From: CAVWZH01 sp963765285
GTDB taxonomy: Bacteria > Acidobacteriota > Terriglobia > Terriglobales > Acidobacteriaceae
Assembly: GCA_963765285.1 (NCBI GenBank)
Contig: CAVXVR010000001.1
Span: 62,001-126,000, forward strand
Length of the DNA: 64,000 nt
Reading direction: 5' to 3'
Below the pieces are notes generated by a model. It searched no databases. It had not been told where the DNA came from and worked only from the letters and a program-made list of their open reading frames with translations. The translations under genes and the position numbers were made by a program. Positions 54,064 through 63,251 of this stretch are shown piece by piece; position 1 is the stretch's first letter; each line of letters begins with the position of its first letter.

Positions 54064-54549
54064 TTGATCATCTTCAGAAAACGAGTCTCCGGGCTGACCA
54101 GCGCGGCGCTGGCCAATTTTGTGGGCCGCGCCAGCCGGGCCACGGGGCTGCGGGGAGCAGTAAACGTGCTGGTCACCAGCAGCCGGGAACTGCGCGCGCT
54201 GAACAGTCTCTTCCGCCGTGAGGACAAGGCGACCGATGTGTTGTCTTTTCCTCCCACTTTACGGGACGGCTTCGCCGGGGATGTTGCGATGTCAGCTCAG
54301 ATTGCTTCGCAGAATGCCAAACTTTTGGGACACTCGGCCGCGGACGAAATCAAGATTCTGACGCTGCATGGGATCCTCCATCTGGCTGGGTACGACCACG
54401 AGAACGACAAGGGAGAGATGGAACGCCAGGAAATGCGCCTTCGAAAGACTTTCGGTCTGCCCGTCGGACTCATCGAAAGAAATGCCGCGGGACGAAAGAA
54501 GGTTGCCTCAACCGGGGCCAAAGCCGCTCGCCGAGCGTCCTCACAATGA
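54064..54549 (+). CDS. ybeY: Endoribonuclease YbeY (rRNA maturation factor)
   Basis: A 161-residue protein. The zinc-binding signature HGILHLAGYDHEND near residue 102 carries the three histidines, and DKATDVLSFP is the other conserved segment. YbeY is needed for 16S rRNA 3' end maturation and ribosome quality control. The TTG start at 54064 is the best available. Its stop overlaps the next gene by 4 bp. Confidence 0.92.
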   Translation: MIIFRKRVSGLTSAALANFVGRASRATGLRGAVNVLVTSSRELRALNSLFRREDKATDVLSFPPTLRDGFAGDVAMSAQIASQNAKLLGHSAADEIKILTLHGILHLAGYDHENDKGEMERQEMRLRKTFGLPVGLIERNAAGRKKVASTGAKAARRASSQ

Positions 54550-55811
54550 ACTATGCCATCGCAGCTGCGCTTCTGATTCTGGCTGGACTGCTGACGCTGG
54601 TCTCCTACCTGGACCGGATCTACGCGGAAATCGGCAAGTTTCTTTCGCGCGAGTTTCAAGACAATATCACCGTCTTCGAGCAGAGGATTGAACCAAGGCT
54701 TGGCGTCAGCCGGGCGCGAGCTTCGCTTTCCATGGCGTTGCTGGTTCAGATTCTCATGGCGGGTATGGCGATGCTGGTGTCCTTCGCCGTATTCCGCGAC
54801 CCCGGCTGGAGGGCCTACGAAGTCCTGCAAGGCGTGCTGGGTTTGCTGCTGTTCATCGTGATCTGCAACCGGTTCTTGCCTTTCTTGTTTTTCTCCCGGA
54901 CAAAGGGCGAGTGGCTTTCGGCCTGGCTGCCGTTGTTGCGCGCCCTGATTTTTGTGACGTTGCCGATTACGCTCGTGCTGGGGTTCTTGCAGTCGGTGAC
55001 CACGTTGACCAAGGGGCATTCGGACGCAGCTCCGGAAACCCAGGCGGAAGCAGTGGACGCGCTGATTGAAGCGGGCCAGGAAGAAGGCATTCTAGACGCC
55101 AGCAACCGCGATCTCATTCAGTCGGTGGTGGAGTTTGGCGAGAAAACCGTGCGCGAGGCCATGAAGCCCCGTCCGGAAATCGTAGCGGTTTCAACTAATA
55201 CGACAGTCGAACAATTCGTCGAATTGCTGCGTGGAAAGCCATTTTCGCGCGTGCCGGTGTTTGAAGGCACAATTCACAACATCGTTGGGATCGTCTACGC
55301 GCAAGATGTACTGCAAGTGCCCGACTCCGAAGCGCATACTCGCACCGTCGATACACTGATGCGTAAGGACGTGTATTTTGTCCCCGAGAGCAAGCTGACC
55401 AGCGATCTCTTGCGGGAGATGCAGAAGAACAACGTCCGCATGGCGATTGTGGTGGATGAGTACGGCGGAGTCGCCGGCCTGTGCACCATCGAAGACCTGG
55501 TGGAAGAGATCGTGGGCGAAATTCGTGATGAGCACGAGAAAGCCGAGTTCGTTCGCGAAAGTGAACACTCCTACGTCGTGCCGGGAAACATGGATATCGA
55601 CCGGCTGGACGAGTTGTTTGGCCTACGTCCCGAGGGCAAAGAGGCGGCCACGGTTGCGGGCCTGGTGAGCGAACTGGCGGGGCGAATTCCGCAAAAGGGT
55701 GAAGTGGTGGAAGAAGGCGGCCTCCGATTTGAAGTGTTGGACTCTACCGAACGGCGCGTGGAACGCGTACGCATTTCCGCAGTCGAACCACGGCATATGA
55801 AGTTAATTTGA
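54546..55811 (+). CDS. CBS-domain membrane protein (HlyC/CorC/CNNM type)
   Basis: A 421-residue protein. Hydrophobic segments fill about residues 1-160. A pair of CBS domains spans roughly 205-325 (MKPRPEIVAVSTNTTVEQFV, VVDEYGGVAGLCTIEDLVEE), then a CorC/HlyC transporter-associated domain at the end. The family is linked to magnesium or cobalt efflux. The position between ybeY and era is a common one. Confidence 0.88.
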   Translation: MNYAIAAALLILAGLLTLVSYLDRIYAEIGKFLSREFQDNITVFEQRIEPRLGVSRARASLSMALLVQILMAGMAMLVSFAVFRDPGWRAYEVLQGVLGLLLFIVICNRFLPFLFFSRTKGEWLSAWLPLLRALIFVTLPITLVLGFLQSVTTLTKGHSDAAPETQAEAVDALIEAGQEEGILDASNRDLIQSVVEFGEKTVREAMKPRPEIVAVSTNTTVEQFVELLRGKPFSRVPVFEGTIHNIVGIVYAQDVLQVPDSEAHTRTVDTLMRKDVYFVPESKLTSDLLREMQKNNVRMAIVVDEYGGVAGLCTIEDLVEEIVGEIRDEHEKAEFVRESEHSYVVPGNMDIDRLDELFGLRPEGKEAATVAGLVSELAGRIPQKGEVVEEGGLRFEVLDSTERRVERVRISAVEPRHMKLI

Positions 55812-55825
55812 TCTGACCCTCACTC

Positions 55826-56764
55826 ATGCCCTTTCACTCTGGATTCGCTTGTATCCTTGGCCGGCCCAACGCCGGCAAGTCGACGCTGCTGAACGCGCTG
55901 GTGGGCGAGAAGCTGGCCATCGTCAGTCCTAAGCCACAAACTACGCGCAACCGCATTCTGGGCATCATCAATGTGCCCGAACGGAAAGGCCGGTCGGGGG
56001 CTCAGGTGATCCTGATCGATACGCCCGGAGTACATCGGCCCGACGGCTCACTTGGCCGGAAGATGATGTCAGAAGTGCGGGAGGCGATGGAAGGTTGCGA
56101 CATCATCCTGCTGATCGCCGACGTGTCGAGCCGGCCCGGCGCTGCGGATCAGTTCGTGCTCGATTTGGTCAAGAAGTCGAGGACACCGGCTTTTCTGCTG
56201 TTGAACAAAATCGATCTCTTGCGCGAGAAGTCGAAGCTCCTGCCTATCATCGATGAGTATCGTAAGCTCCACGAATTTCAAGAAGTCATTCCCCTCTCCG
56301 CGCTCAAGCGCAAGGGGCTGGATGTGCTGCTCGACAAGATCGTCGGCGCCTTGCCAAAAGCAAAACCATATTTCCCGGAGGACCAGATCACGGACCAGCC
56401 GACGCGCTTTATGGCGGCCGAGATCGTCCGCGAGCAGGTTCTGAAGGAGACCAGCGAGGAAGTGCCCTACCAGACTACGGTCGTCATCGAGGAATTTGAA
56501 GAACGCCCGAAGCTCACGCGGATCGCCGCCGTGATCTTTTGCGAGCGGGAGGGACAAAAGGGAATCCTGGTCGGCAAACGCGGGCAAATGCTGAAGAAGG
56601 TCGGTACCGCGGCCCGGCTGGAGATCGAGAAGATGCTGGGCACGAGGGTATTTCTGGAGCTGTTTGTCAAAGTGCGGCCGGGTTGGCGGGACTCACGCGA
56701 GTTTGTAGAAGAGTTGGACTGGAGACGGCAGTTCGAGCATCTAATTAGCCAGAAAGGGCCGTGA
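55826..56764 (+). CDS. era: GTPase Era
   Basis: A 312-residue protein. GTPase motifs are G1 GRPNAGKSTLLNAL, G3 DTPGVH and G4 NKIDL. The C-terminal KH domain holds GILVGKRGQMLKKVG and ends in the typical KVRPGWRDS. Era binds the 3' end of 16S rRNA and works in 30S assembly with YbeY, which is encoded two genes upstream. Confidence 0.95.
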   Translation: MPFHSGFACILGRPNAGKSTLLNALVGEKLAIVSPKPQTTRNRILGIINVPERKGRSGAQVILIDTPGVHRPDGSLGRKMMSEVREAMEGCDIILLIADVSSRPGAADQFVLDLVKKSRTPAFLLLNKIDLLREKSKLLPIIDEYRKLHEFQEVIPLSALKRKGLDVLLDKIVGALPKAKPYFPEDQITDQPTRFMAAEIVREQVLKETSEEVPYQTTVVIEEFEERPKLTRIAAVIFCEREGQKGILVGKRGQMLKKVGTAARLEIEKMLGTRVFLELFVKVRPGWRDSREFVEELDWRRQFEHLISQKGP

Positions 56765-56842
56765 GAACCTTGTTCTTGCCCGATTCCAGCGCGCCTTATA
56801 GAATCTGCGGGCGTTCCGCGAATGGCGGACGACGGATGAAAG

Positions 56843-57304
56843 ATGGTGACCATGCCGAACGATACTCCGATACGTAATTTTGATTGCAACAAGTTGCTCC
56901 TGAAGTTGAGCGTGACCTTATCCGCGGAGCGCAGTGCCATTCCGCCCGTCGTCGAAGGCGTCATGGATGTTGTCCGGCAAATGAGATGTGCGGTGGGGAA
57001 AGAAGACGATATCGAGCTGGCGCTGACCGAGGCGCTGGCTAACGCCGTGGTTCACGGGGCCAAGGGAGATCCTTCCAAAACGATTGAATGCGATGTGGCG
57101 TGCGACGAAAACCAGAGCATGCTGATTATCGTTCGCGATCCGGGCACTGGATTCGATCCCAAGACGGTACCGAGTCCGATGCAGGGAGAGAACCTGTACT
57201 CCGACCATGGGCGTGGCATTTATTTGATCAACCAGCTTATGGACCAGGTGCAATTCCGCAAGAACGGAACTGAGATTCACATGTTGAAGCAGGGGCAGGG
57301 ATGA
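56843..57304 (+). CDS. RsbW-like anti-sigma/serine kinase ATPase
   Basis: A 153-residue HATPase domain protein with N box EALANAVVHGAKGD near residue 62, DPGTGFDPKTV and GRGIYLINQLMDQV, as in RsbW/SpoIIAB-type kinases and anti-sigma factors. These bind a sigma factor or phosphorylate an anti-anti-sigma protein. No STAS-domain partner or sigma gene is adjacent, so the target is unknown. ATG 56843, or 56852 as alternative. Confidence 0.85.
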   Translation: MVTMPNDTPIRNFDCNKLLLKLSVTLSAERSAIPPVVEGVMDVVRQMRCAVGKEDDIELALTEALANAVVHGAKGDPSKTIECDVACDENQSMLIIVRDPGTGFDPKTVPSPMQGENLYSDHGRGIYLINQLMDQVQFRKNGTEIHMLKQGQG

Positions 57305-57365
57305 AAAGCAACCGCTTGAGCTGACCGTTTTGGTCAGTCAATGTCCGTTCAGTAAACTCTCACAC

Positions 57366-58721
57366 CTATTCCTTCACCGCAATACCCAGAGTCTTCATCT
57401 TGCGATAGAGATGGCTGCGCTCGAGGCCGAGTACTTCGGCGGTGCGGCTGATGTTGCCGTGATTCTCATCGAGCTTCTTGAGAATGTAGTCGCGCTCATA
57501 GGCGGCGCGGGCCTGGTGCAGCGTGGAAAATTCTGCGCCGGCAGCGCGGCGTCCGCCGTCGCGATGTACCAGGGGTGGCAGATGCCGGCGGTCGAAACGT
57601 GTGGTCGTGGGATTCATGATGACGATTCGTTCAATCACATTGCGCAACTCGCGTACATTGCCGGGCCAGGAATAGCGCATCAGGGTATCGATGGCGTCGT
57701 CGGTAATTTCGCGCGGCCGGCGGCCGTAGGTGGCGGAAAATTCCTTAAGAAAGTGGCGCGCCAGCAAAGGAATGTCTTCGCCGCGCTCGCGTAAAGGCGG
57801 CACCGAAAACGGAATGACATTGAGCCGATAGAAAAGATCTTCCCGGAAATTGCCGCGGGAGATTTCTTCCTCTAAGTCTTTGTTGGTGGATGCGATGACG
57901 CGAACGTCCACCGTGATCGGTTCCTGGCTGCCGACCGGGGTAACGCGTTGCTCGTCGAGAGTGCGCAATACCTTGGCCTGAGTTTTGAGGCTCATGTCGC
58001 CGATTTCATCGAGAAAGAGTGTGCCGCCGTTGGCCCGCTGAAACTTTCCTTCCTTGTCGGCGGTGGACGTAGGGAACGACCCCTTGAGATGGCCGAAGAG
58101 TTCGCTCTCGATCAGGTCCTCGGGAATGGCGGCGCAGTTTACTTCCACGAACATCTCATCCTTGCGCAGGCTCTGAGCGTGAATGGCGTGGGCCACCAAT
58201 TCCTTTCCCGTGCCGGACTCTCCGTAAATAAGAACGCGGCCGTTGGTGGGCGCCATAAGCTGGATCTGCTGGCGCAACGCTTTCATGGGGATGCTCTCGC
58301 CAGCGATGACACTGCGCGGTGTGAGCTGCCGTTTGAGATCACGATTCTCTTGGCGCAAACGCTTCGCATCGATCGCGTTCTTGACCAGGATCAGCGTTCT
58401 ATCGATAGAGAGGGGCTTCTCCAGAAAGTCGTAGGCCCCGAGTTTGGTCGCACGCACGGCAGTTTCGATGGTGCCGTGGCCGGAGATCATGATGACTTCC
58501 GGGCCATTGTCCATTTCGCGCATTCTTTCCAGCGTCTCGAGGCCATCCATGCCGGGCAGCCAAATATCAAGCAGAACGACGTCGAACGCTCGCCGGCGTA
58601 CGGCCTCGAGGCAAGCCTCTCCGCTTTCGGCGACGAGGACTTTATAGCCTTCATCTTCCAGCACGCCCTTCAGCGACTGGCGAATGCCGGACTCATCATC
58701 CACAATGAGGATGCTATGCAT
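57366..58721 (-). CDS. ntrX: NtrX-like response regulator with AAA domain, GAFTGA loop altered
   Basis: About 451 residues. The receiver domain has ILIVDDESGIRQSL and DVVLLDIWLPGMDG with the phospho-Asp near residue 53. The AAA domain has Walker A GESGTGKELVAHAIH, Walker B GGTLFLDEIGD and an Fis-type helix-turn-helix end (LGLERSHLYRKMKTLGI), as in NtrX. The sigma-54-contacting loop, normally KGAFTGA, reads KGSFPTS here (58062-58082), with no shift of frame. The start ATG at 58721 overlaps the kinase stop by 8 bases; the longer frame to 58835 is not used. Confidence 0.88.
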   Translation of the reverse strand: MHSILIVDDESGIRQSLKGVLEDEGYKVLVAESGEACLEAVRRRAFDVVLLDIWLPGMDGLETLERMREMDNGPEVIMISGHGTIETAVRATKLGAYDFLEKPLSIDRTLILVKNAIDAKRLRQENRDLKRQLTPRSVIAGESIPMKALRQQIQLMAPTNGRVLIYGESGTGKELVAHAIHAQSLRKDEMFVEVNCAAIPEDLIESELFGHLKGSFPTSTADKEGKFQRANGGTLFLDEIGDMSLKTQAKVLRTLDEQRVTPVGSQEPITVDVRVIASTNKDLEEEISRGNFREDLFYRLNVIPFSVPPLRERGEDIPLLARHFLKEFSATYGRRPREITDDAIDTLMRYSWPGNVRELRNVIERIVIMNPTTTRFDRRHLPPLVHRDGGRRAAGAEFSTLHQARAAYERDYILKKLDENHGNISRTAEVLGLERSHLYRKMKTLGIAVKE

Positions 58722-60963
58722 GCTGAGTAATTGGGGGCGGGTTAACCGCTTCGGGCGCGACCGGCAATTCGACCACGAATCTTGCTCCCACGGGCGCGTT
58801 CTCCTCGACCCGAATCGAGCCGTGATGGTCTTCAATGATGCGGCTCACGATTGCTAACCCGAGCCCGGTGCCGCGCTTCTTGGTCGAGAAGTAGGGCAGG
58901 AAAAGTTTCTCCTTCAATTCCTGAGTAACGCCGTCGCCCGTATCCGATACGACGATCTCGACCGCATCGCGGCTGGCGACCAGTGAGGTGGAGATCTGGA
59001 TTTCCCGCACCAGCGAGCCTTGCATGGCTTCGGCGGCGTTGTCGACCAGGTTGGCCAACACACGCTTGATGGCTTCGGAGTCGGCCATTACCTCGGGCAG
59101 GTCGCTGCTCAGGAAGGTCTGCACGCGAATCTTGTCGAGGCGCCCATTAAACATGGTCAGGGCGCTCTCCACAATCGAGTTGATATTCGCGGGCTGGGGC
59201 TGGGCAGTGGGGAAGCGTGCCAGGGTGGAAAATTCATCCACCAGGGTGCGCAGAGTTTCGACCGCGCTGCCAATGCTCTCGGCGCAACCGTGCAGCACTT
59301 CGACCGAAGCCGCGTCGGGAGGAACGCCGCGGTTGAGGTGACGCCGGATGCGCTCGGCAGAAAGTGCGATGGGGGTTAGAGGATTCTTGATCTCGTGTGC
59401 TACGCGGCGAGCCACTTCGCGCCATGCGGCTTGTTTCTGGGCTTTCAGCAGATCGGACAAATCTTCAAACACCAGCACGTAGCCAAGGCCCTGGCCGGCA
59501 TGCTGCAGCGTGGCCACGGTTACTGCCACATCGAGTTTGGCTCGCGCCAGAGCAAGTTCAATCTGGCTTGTGGTTGTGCCCATACGGTCCGCCCGCCGCA
59601 ACAGAGGCTGAAGGTCCTCGCATACCTCGGCAGGGAACACATCCGAGAGTTCAGCGCCAATAAGTTCCTCGGGCGTCCCGGACTCCGCCCCGCCCGGACC
59701 AAACAGGCGCAACAAGGCGTGATTGGCGTGGGTCACGCGGCGATCGGCGTCGAGAGAAAGCACGCCGGTGGGAATACTCTCCAAAATGGTTTCGATATGA
59801 CGCCGCCGCTGCTCCAGCGCGATGTTGGCGGCGCCAAGATCGCGAGACGAAGATTCGATCTGGCGGCGGCTGGCCTCGAGGTCTCCGGCCATTCGGTTGA
59901 AGGACTGGACCAGATCTCCCAGTTCATCCGCCGCCGGCACTTCCACCCGGTAGTCGAGGCGGCCCCGCGAGATCTCCTGCGTTGCCTCCGCCAGCGCCGC
60001 GACCGGACGGGTCACCAGCTTGGAGAGAAAAAACGCCAGCGAGGTGGTGGCGAAGAGCACCAGCACCGTGAGCAACAGCAACAGGCCCATGTAAGTGCGG
60101 CGCACCCGCCTTTTTTGTTGGGCAAGCTGATCGTAGCGTTCTCGGCTGGCTTCGAGTTGCCGTACCGCCTGCGAAAACCTCGGAGGCAAAAGCATGGCAA
60201 CCAAAATCAGGCCGCGGCCGTTGACCGGAGCGCTCCCCAGGATGTAATCGCTCTGGTCCCAGGTGAAGTGCAAGGGACTGGCCGAATTGAGCTTCTGCAA
60301 AGGCAGTTGGGCCTTGAGCAGGCCCCAGGGCGCAGGCGCCCCGAAACTGGCCTCGGCGTTTCCATCCACAATCGCCAGCGCAAACCCGCCCTGCAATGTG
60401 GCTTCGTGCCGGCGGAATTCGTTCACCACTCCGGCAAAACTGTGACCTTCAAAGGCGTGCTCCGTCTCCGGGGCGGCGGCAATCGATTGGGCCTCAGCCT
60501 GCGCGTTCTGATACGCGTATCTCGAGAGTAAGGAAGCCATTACAGAAGTGTCCTGGCGGACCTCTTCCACCGGACTGGAAAACCATTTATCGACCGACCG
60601 GTTCATCAAGCCATAGGCAAACCAGAACATGAAGATGGCCGGTAGAAACGATTGCAACAGACCTACGACCACCAGGCGCGTCCGGAACTTGGAACCTAAA
60701 ACCCCCAGCCTGCGCTCTGCGAATAGTTTCAGCAGATTGCGCATCAGCACGAACGTCAGCGCGACGAATAGAAGAAAAACCAGAGCGGAAAGAGCAGCGA
60801 AGAAAAGGAGTTGCTGGTTGGTGTCAGGATTCAGAAAAGGCAAGTCAAACGACGATTGAGAGAGCAGAAGCCCGAAAAGCAGAGCAATCCCGATCACCAG
60901 CCAAAGGATGACCCTCTTGCGGTGCGTTCTTTCGTTCGAGCGGTTTGGAGCCGAGACGGCCAC
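58714..60963 (-). CDS. ntrY: NtrY-like sensor histidine kinase
   Basis: A 749-residue kinase. Several N-terminal hydrophobic segments bracket an extracytoplasmic region, then a HAMP-type linker, a PAS region (ETILESIPTGVLSLDADRRV, read as SIPTGVLSLD) and the phosphoacceptor motif HEIKNPLTPIALSAERI. The ATPase domain ends with VSDTGDGV and STKKRGTGLGLAI. It pairs with the NtrX-like regulator directly downstream (8-base overlap). NtrYX systems respond to nitrogen or envelope and redox signals. The start is GTG 60963. Confidence 0.88.
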   Translation of the reverse strand: MAVSAPNRSNERTHRKRVILWLVIGIALLFGLLLSQSSFDLPFLNPDTNQQLLFFAALSALVFLLFVALTFVLMRNLLKLFAERRLGVLGSKFRTRLVVVGLLQSFLPAIFMFWFAYGLMNRSVDKWFSSPVEEVRQDTSVMASLLSRYAYQNAQAEAQSIAAAPETEHAFEGHSFAGVVNEFRRHEATLQGGFALAIVDGNAEASFGAPAPWGLLKAQLPLQKLNSASPLHFTWDQSDYILGSAPVNGRGLILVAMLLPPRFSQAVRQLEASRERYDQLAQQKRRVRRTYMGLLLLLTVLVLFATTSLAFFLSKLVTRPVAALAEATQEISRGRLDYRVEVPAADELGDLVQSFNRMAGDLEASRRQIESSSRDLGAANIALEQRRRHIETILESIPTGVLSLDADRRVTHANHALLRLFGPGGAESGTPEELIGAELSDVFPAEVCEDLQPLLRRADRMGTTTSQIELALARAKLDVAVTVATLQHAGQGLGYVLVFEDLSDLLKAQKQAAWREVARRVAHEIKNPLTPIALSAERIRRHLNRGVPPDAASVEVLHGCAESIGSAVETLRTLVDEFSTLARFPTAQPQPANINSIVESALTMFNGRLDKIRVQTFLSSDLPEVMADSEAIKRVLANLVDNAAEAMQGSLVREIQISTSLVASRDAVEIVVSDTGDGVTQELKEKLFLPYFSTKKRGTGLGLAIVSRIIEDHHGSIRVEENAPVGARFVVELPVAPEAVNPPPITQHA

Positions 60964-61475
60964 GGCGAGCAGTGCCCGGCGCGCAGCTTACAAGTGAACC
61001 GGGGTCTTGGGCTTTCATTATAAGCCTCATGCAGAATCTGAAGTGTTAGCGGCGCGCATACGTCGCTGCTCCTCCCCAGCTATCTTCCAAGCCCAACCCT
61101 CAGAACCAATTTTTTTAAGATTGGACCAAATCAGTCGGCGTCGGTTGGCTGTTTGTGGAAGGCTGGGTCGACGTCAGGACCAGTTCTCAGTTCGCTGGGG
61201 CTCGTCCCGCTTACTGAAGGTCATGACCTGCGGAAGCACGTAATCTCAGCCAATTCACGAAATACGCGTCAGTCGCGGATTTTGTAGCAGCGCAGACAAT
61301 TGCCGGAAACTCCACATCCAGTACAGGTACCAAAGTTACTGGTGCCGTAACCCATATGCGTTGACAATTTGTGTCAACGCGATAGGCTGCAATTGCTCCC
61401 CCCTGAACAGGCAGCGATTTCGCGCCGGTAACCATAAACCGTAATTTCTCTGTCGCTTAAAGAGGAGTCCGAGGT
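60964..61475. other. 512-bp intergenic region with a 9-bp-arm palindrome upstream of pilB
   Basis: This gap between divergent ntrY and pilB holds no gene I can support; a minus-strand frame at 61211-61435 (74 codons) has no recognisable product. The main signal is a perfect palindrome, GCGTTGACA (61358-61366), spacer ATTTG, TGTCAACGC (61372-61380). It contains a consensus -35 box TTGACA. No good -10 box follows at the normal spacing. It may be an operator or a promoter element for pilB. Confidence 0.5.
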
Positions 61476-63191
61476 ATGTCTCAACGACTGGGTGATCTTC
61501 TCGTTAAAGAGAAGGTCATAACCCCAGAGCAGTTGGAACAGGCAACGAAGGTCCAGAAGGAGACGAACTGTCGCCTGGGCTCCGCCCTGGTGAAACTGGG
61601 CTTCCTCACCGATGAGGACGTTACCAACTTTCTATCGCGGCAGTACGGCGTTCCCGCCATCAATCTTTCATATTTTGAGATCGACGCTTCCGTGGTCAAG
61701 CTGATTCCGTTCGAGACTGCGAAGCGCTACCAGATTCTGCCTTTGAGCCGCGTAGGCGCATCGCTGACGATCGCCATGGTCGACCCGACCAACGTCTTCG
61801 CCATGGACGACATCAAGTTCATGACCGGTTTCAACATCGAGCCGGTGGTTGCGTCGGAAAGCTCGATTCTGGAGGGCATCGAAAAAGCCTACGGCACTAC
61901 CCAGCAGGAAGATCTCGAGACGGTCATGCAGTCGATGACCGACATGGGCGATGCCGACGTCGAGCTGCAGGCTGAAGAAGCCGAGATGGACCTGGCCAAC
62001 CTGGAGAAGGCGGCCGACGAGGCTCCCATCGTCAAGCTGGTCAACCTGGTGCTGACCGATGCCGTGAAGCGGGGCGCAAGCGACATTCACATGGAGCCCT
62101 ACGAGAAGGAATTCCGCGTCCGCTTCCGCATTGACGGCGTACTGCAGTCGATCATGTCTCCGCCGTTAAAGCTTAAAGACGCCATCATTTCGCGCGTCAA
62201 GATCATGGCCAAGCTGGACATCAGCGAAAAGCGCTTACCGCAAGACGGCCGCATCATGCTGAAAATGAACCTGGGCGGAAGGAAGAAGCAGCTCGATTTC
62301 CGCGTCAGCACCCTGCCCACCCTGTGGGGCGAAAAGATTGTGCTCCGGCTCCTCGACAAGGAAAACCTGCGCCTGGACATGACCAAGCTCGGTTTCGAGT
62401 CGGAGTCCTTGGTTAAGTTTGAAAAGGCGATTCTGAAACCTTACGGAATGGTGCTGGTGACCGGACCGACCGGGTCGGGCAAGACCAACACGCTGTATTC
62501 CTCGATCGCCCGCCTCAATACGCCCGACACCAACATCATGACGGCCGAAGACCCGGTGGAATTCCAGCTGGCCGGAGTCAACCAGGTGCAGATGAAGGAG
62601 CAGATCGGCTTGAACTTTGCGGCCGCACTCCGCGCCTTTCTTCGGCAGGACCCGAACATCATTCTGGTCGGCGAAATCCGTGACTTTGAAACCGCAGAAA
62701 TCGCCATCAAAGCGGCCCTCACCGGCCACCTGGTGCTCTCCACGCTTCACACCAATGGCGCGCCCGAGACCATTACCCGCCTCATGAACATGGGTATTGA
62801 ACCGTTCCTGGTGGCGACTTCGGTGCACCTGATCTGCGCCCAGCGCCTGGTCCGCCGTATCTGCCGGGAATGTGCCGAAGTGGTCGAAGTACCGCAGCAA
62901 GCTTTGATCGAGGAAGGGTACACGCCCGAAGAGGCCAAGACCACCAAGATCCAAAAAGGCCGGGGTTGCGGCACCTGCAACAACACCGGATACAAGGGCC
63001 GCACCGGTCTTTACGAAGTCATGGAAGTGGATGACGAGATCAGGGAACTCGTCCTGGTGGGCGCTTCTGCGGTCGAAATGAAAAAGAAAGCGATTGAACG
63101 GGGCATGATCACGCTGCGCCGCAGCGGCTTGATCAAAGTGGCGGCAGGCATGACCACGCTGGAAGAAGTGGCCCGCGAGACCATTCATTGA
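61476..63191 (+). CDS. pilB: Type IV pilus assembly ATPase PilB
   Basis: A 571-residue GspE/PilB family ATPase. The N-terminal MshEN domain (LGDLLVKEKVITPEQLEQA, read as VKEKVITPEQLEQ) is followed by Walker A GPTGSGKTNTLYSS near residue 330, the Asp box, Walker B ILVGEIRDFETAEIA near 395, and the four-cysteine zinc site (CREC near 467 and CGTCNNTG near 502). It powers pilus extension. GAGG precedes the ATG at good spacing. Confidence 0.94.
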   Translation: MSQRLGDLLVKEKVITPEQLEQATKVQKETNCRLGSALVKLGFLTDEDVTNFLSRQYGVPAINLSYFEIDASVVKLIPFETAKRYQILPLSRVGASLTIAMVDPTNVFAMDDIKFMTGFNIEPVVASESSILEGIEKAYGTTQQEDLETVMQSMTDMGDADVELQAEEAEMDLANLEKAADEAPIVKLVNLVLTDAVKRGASDIHMEPYEKEFRVRFRIDGVLQSIMSPPLKLKDAIISRVKIMAKLDISEKRLPQDGRIMLKMNLGGRKKQLDFRVSTLPTLWGEKIVLRLLDKENLRLDMTKLGFESESLVKFEKAILKPYGMVLVTGPTGSGKTNTLYSSIARLNTPDTNIMTAEDPVEFQLAGVNQVQMKEQIGLNFAAALRAFLRQDPNIILVGEIRDFETAEIAIKAALTGHLVLSTLHTNGAPETITRLMNMGIEPFLVATSVHLICAQRLVRRICRECAEVVEVPQQALIEEGYTPEEAKTTKIQKGRGCGTCNNTGYKGRTGLYEVMEVDDEIRELVLVGASAVEMKKKAIERGMITLRRSGLIKVAAGMTTLEEVARETIH

Positions 63192-63251
63192 GTTTAGGCA
63201 AGAAGCAAAAGTTCGAAGCATGGGAAGGAACACGAAGGGAAACGAAAATAT

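Noticed and set aside
57948..58730. 260-codon open frame antisense to ntrX
   Set aside because: No recognisable features; opposite a conserved AAA domain.
61211..61435. 74-codon minus-strand frame in the ntrY-pilB gap
   Set aside because: No ribosome-binding site or family resemblance; it also overlaps the palindrome. Left as non-coding.
62235..63233. 332-codon open frame antisense to pilB
   Set aside because: Opposite conserved ATPase motifs; His/Gln/Asp-rich translation without fold character.
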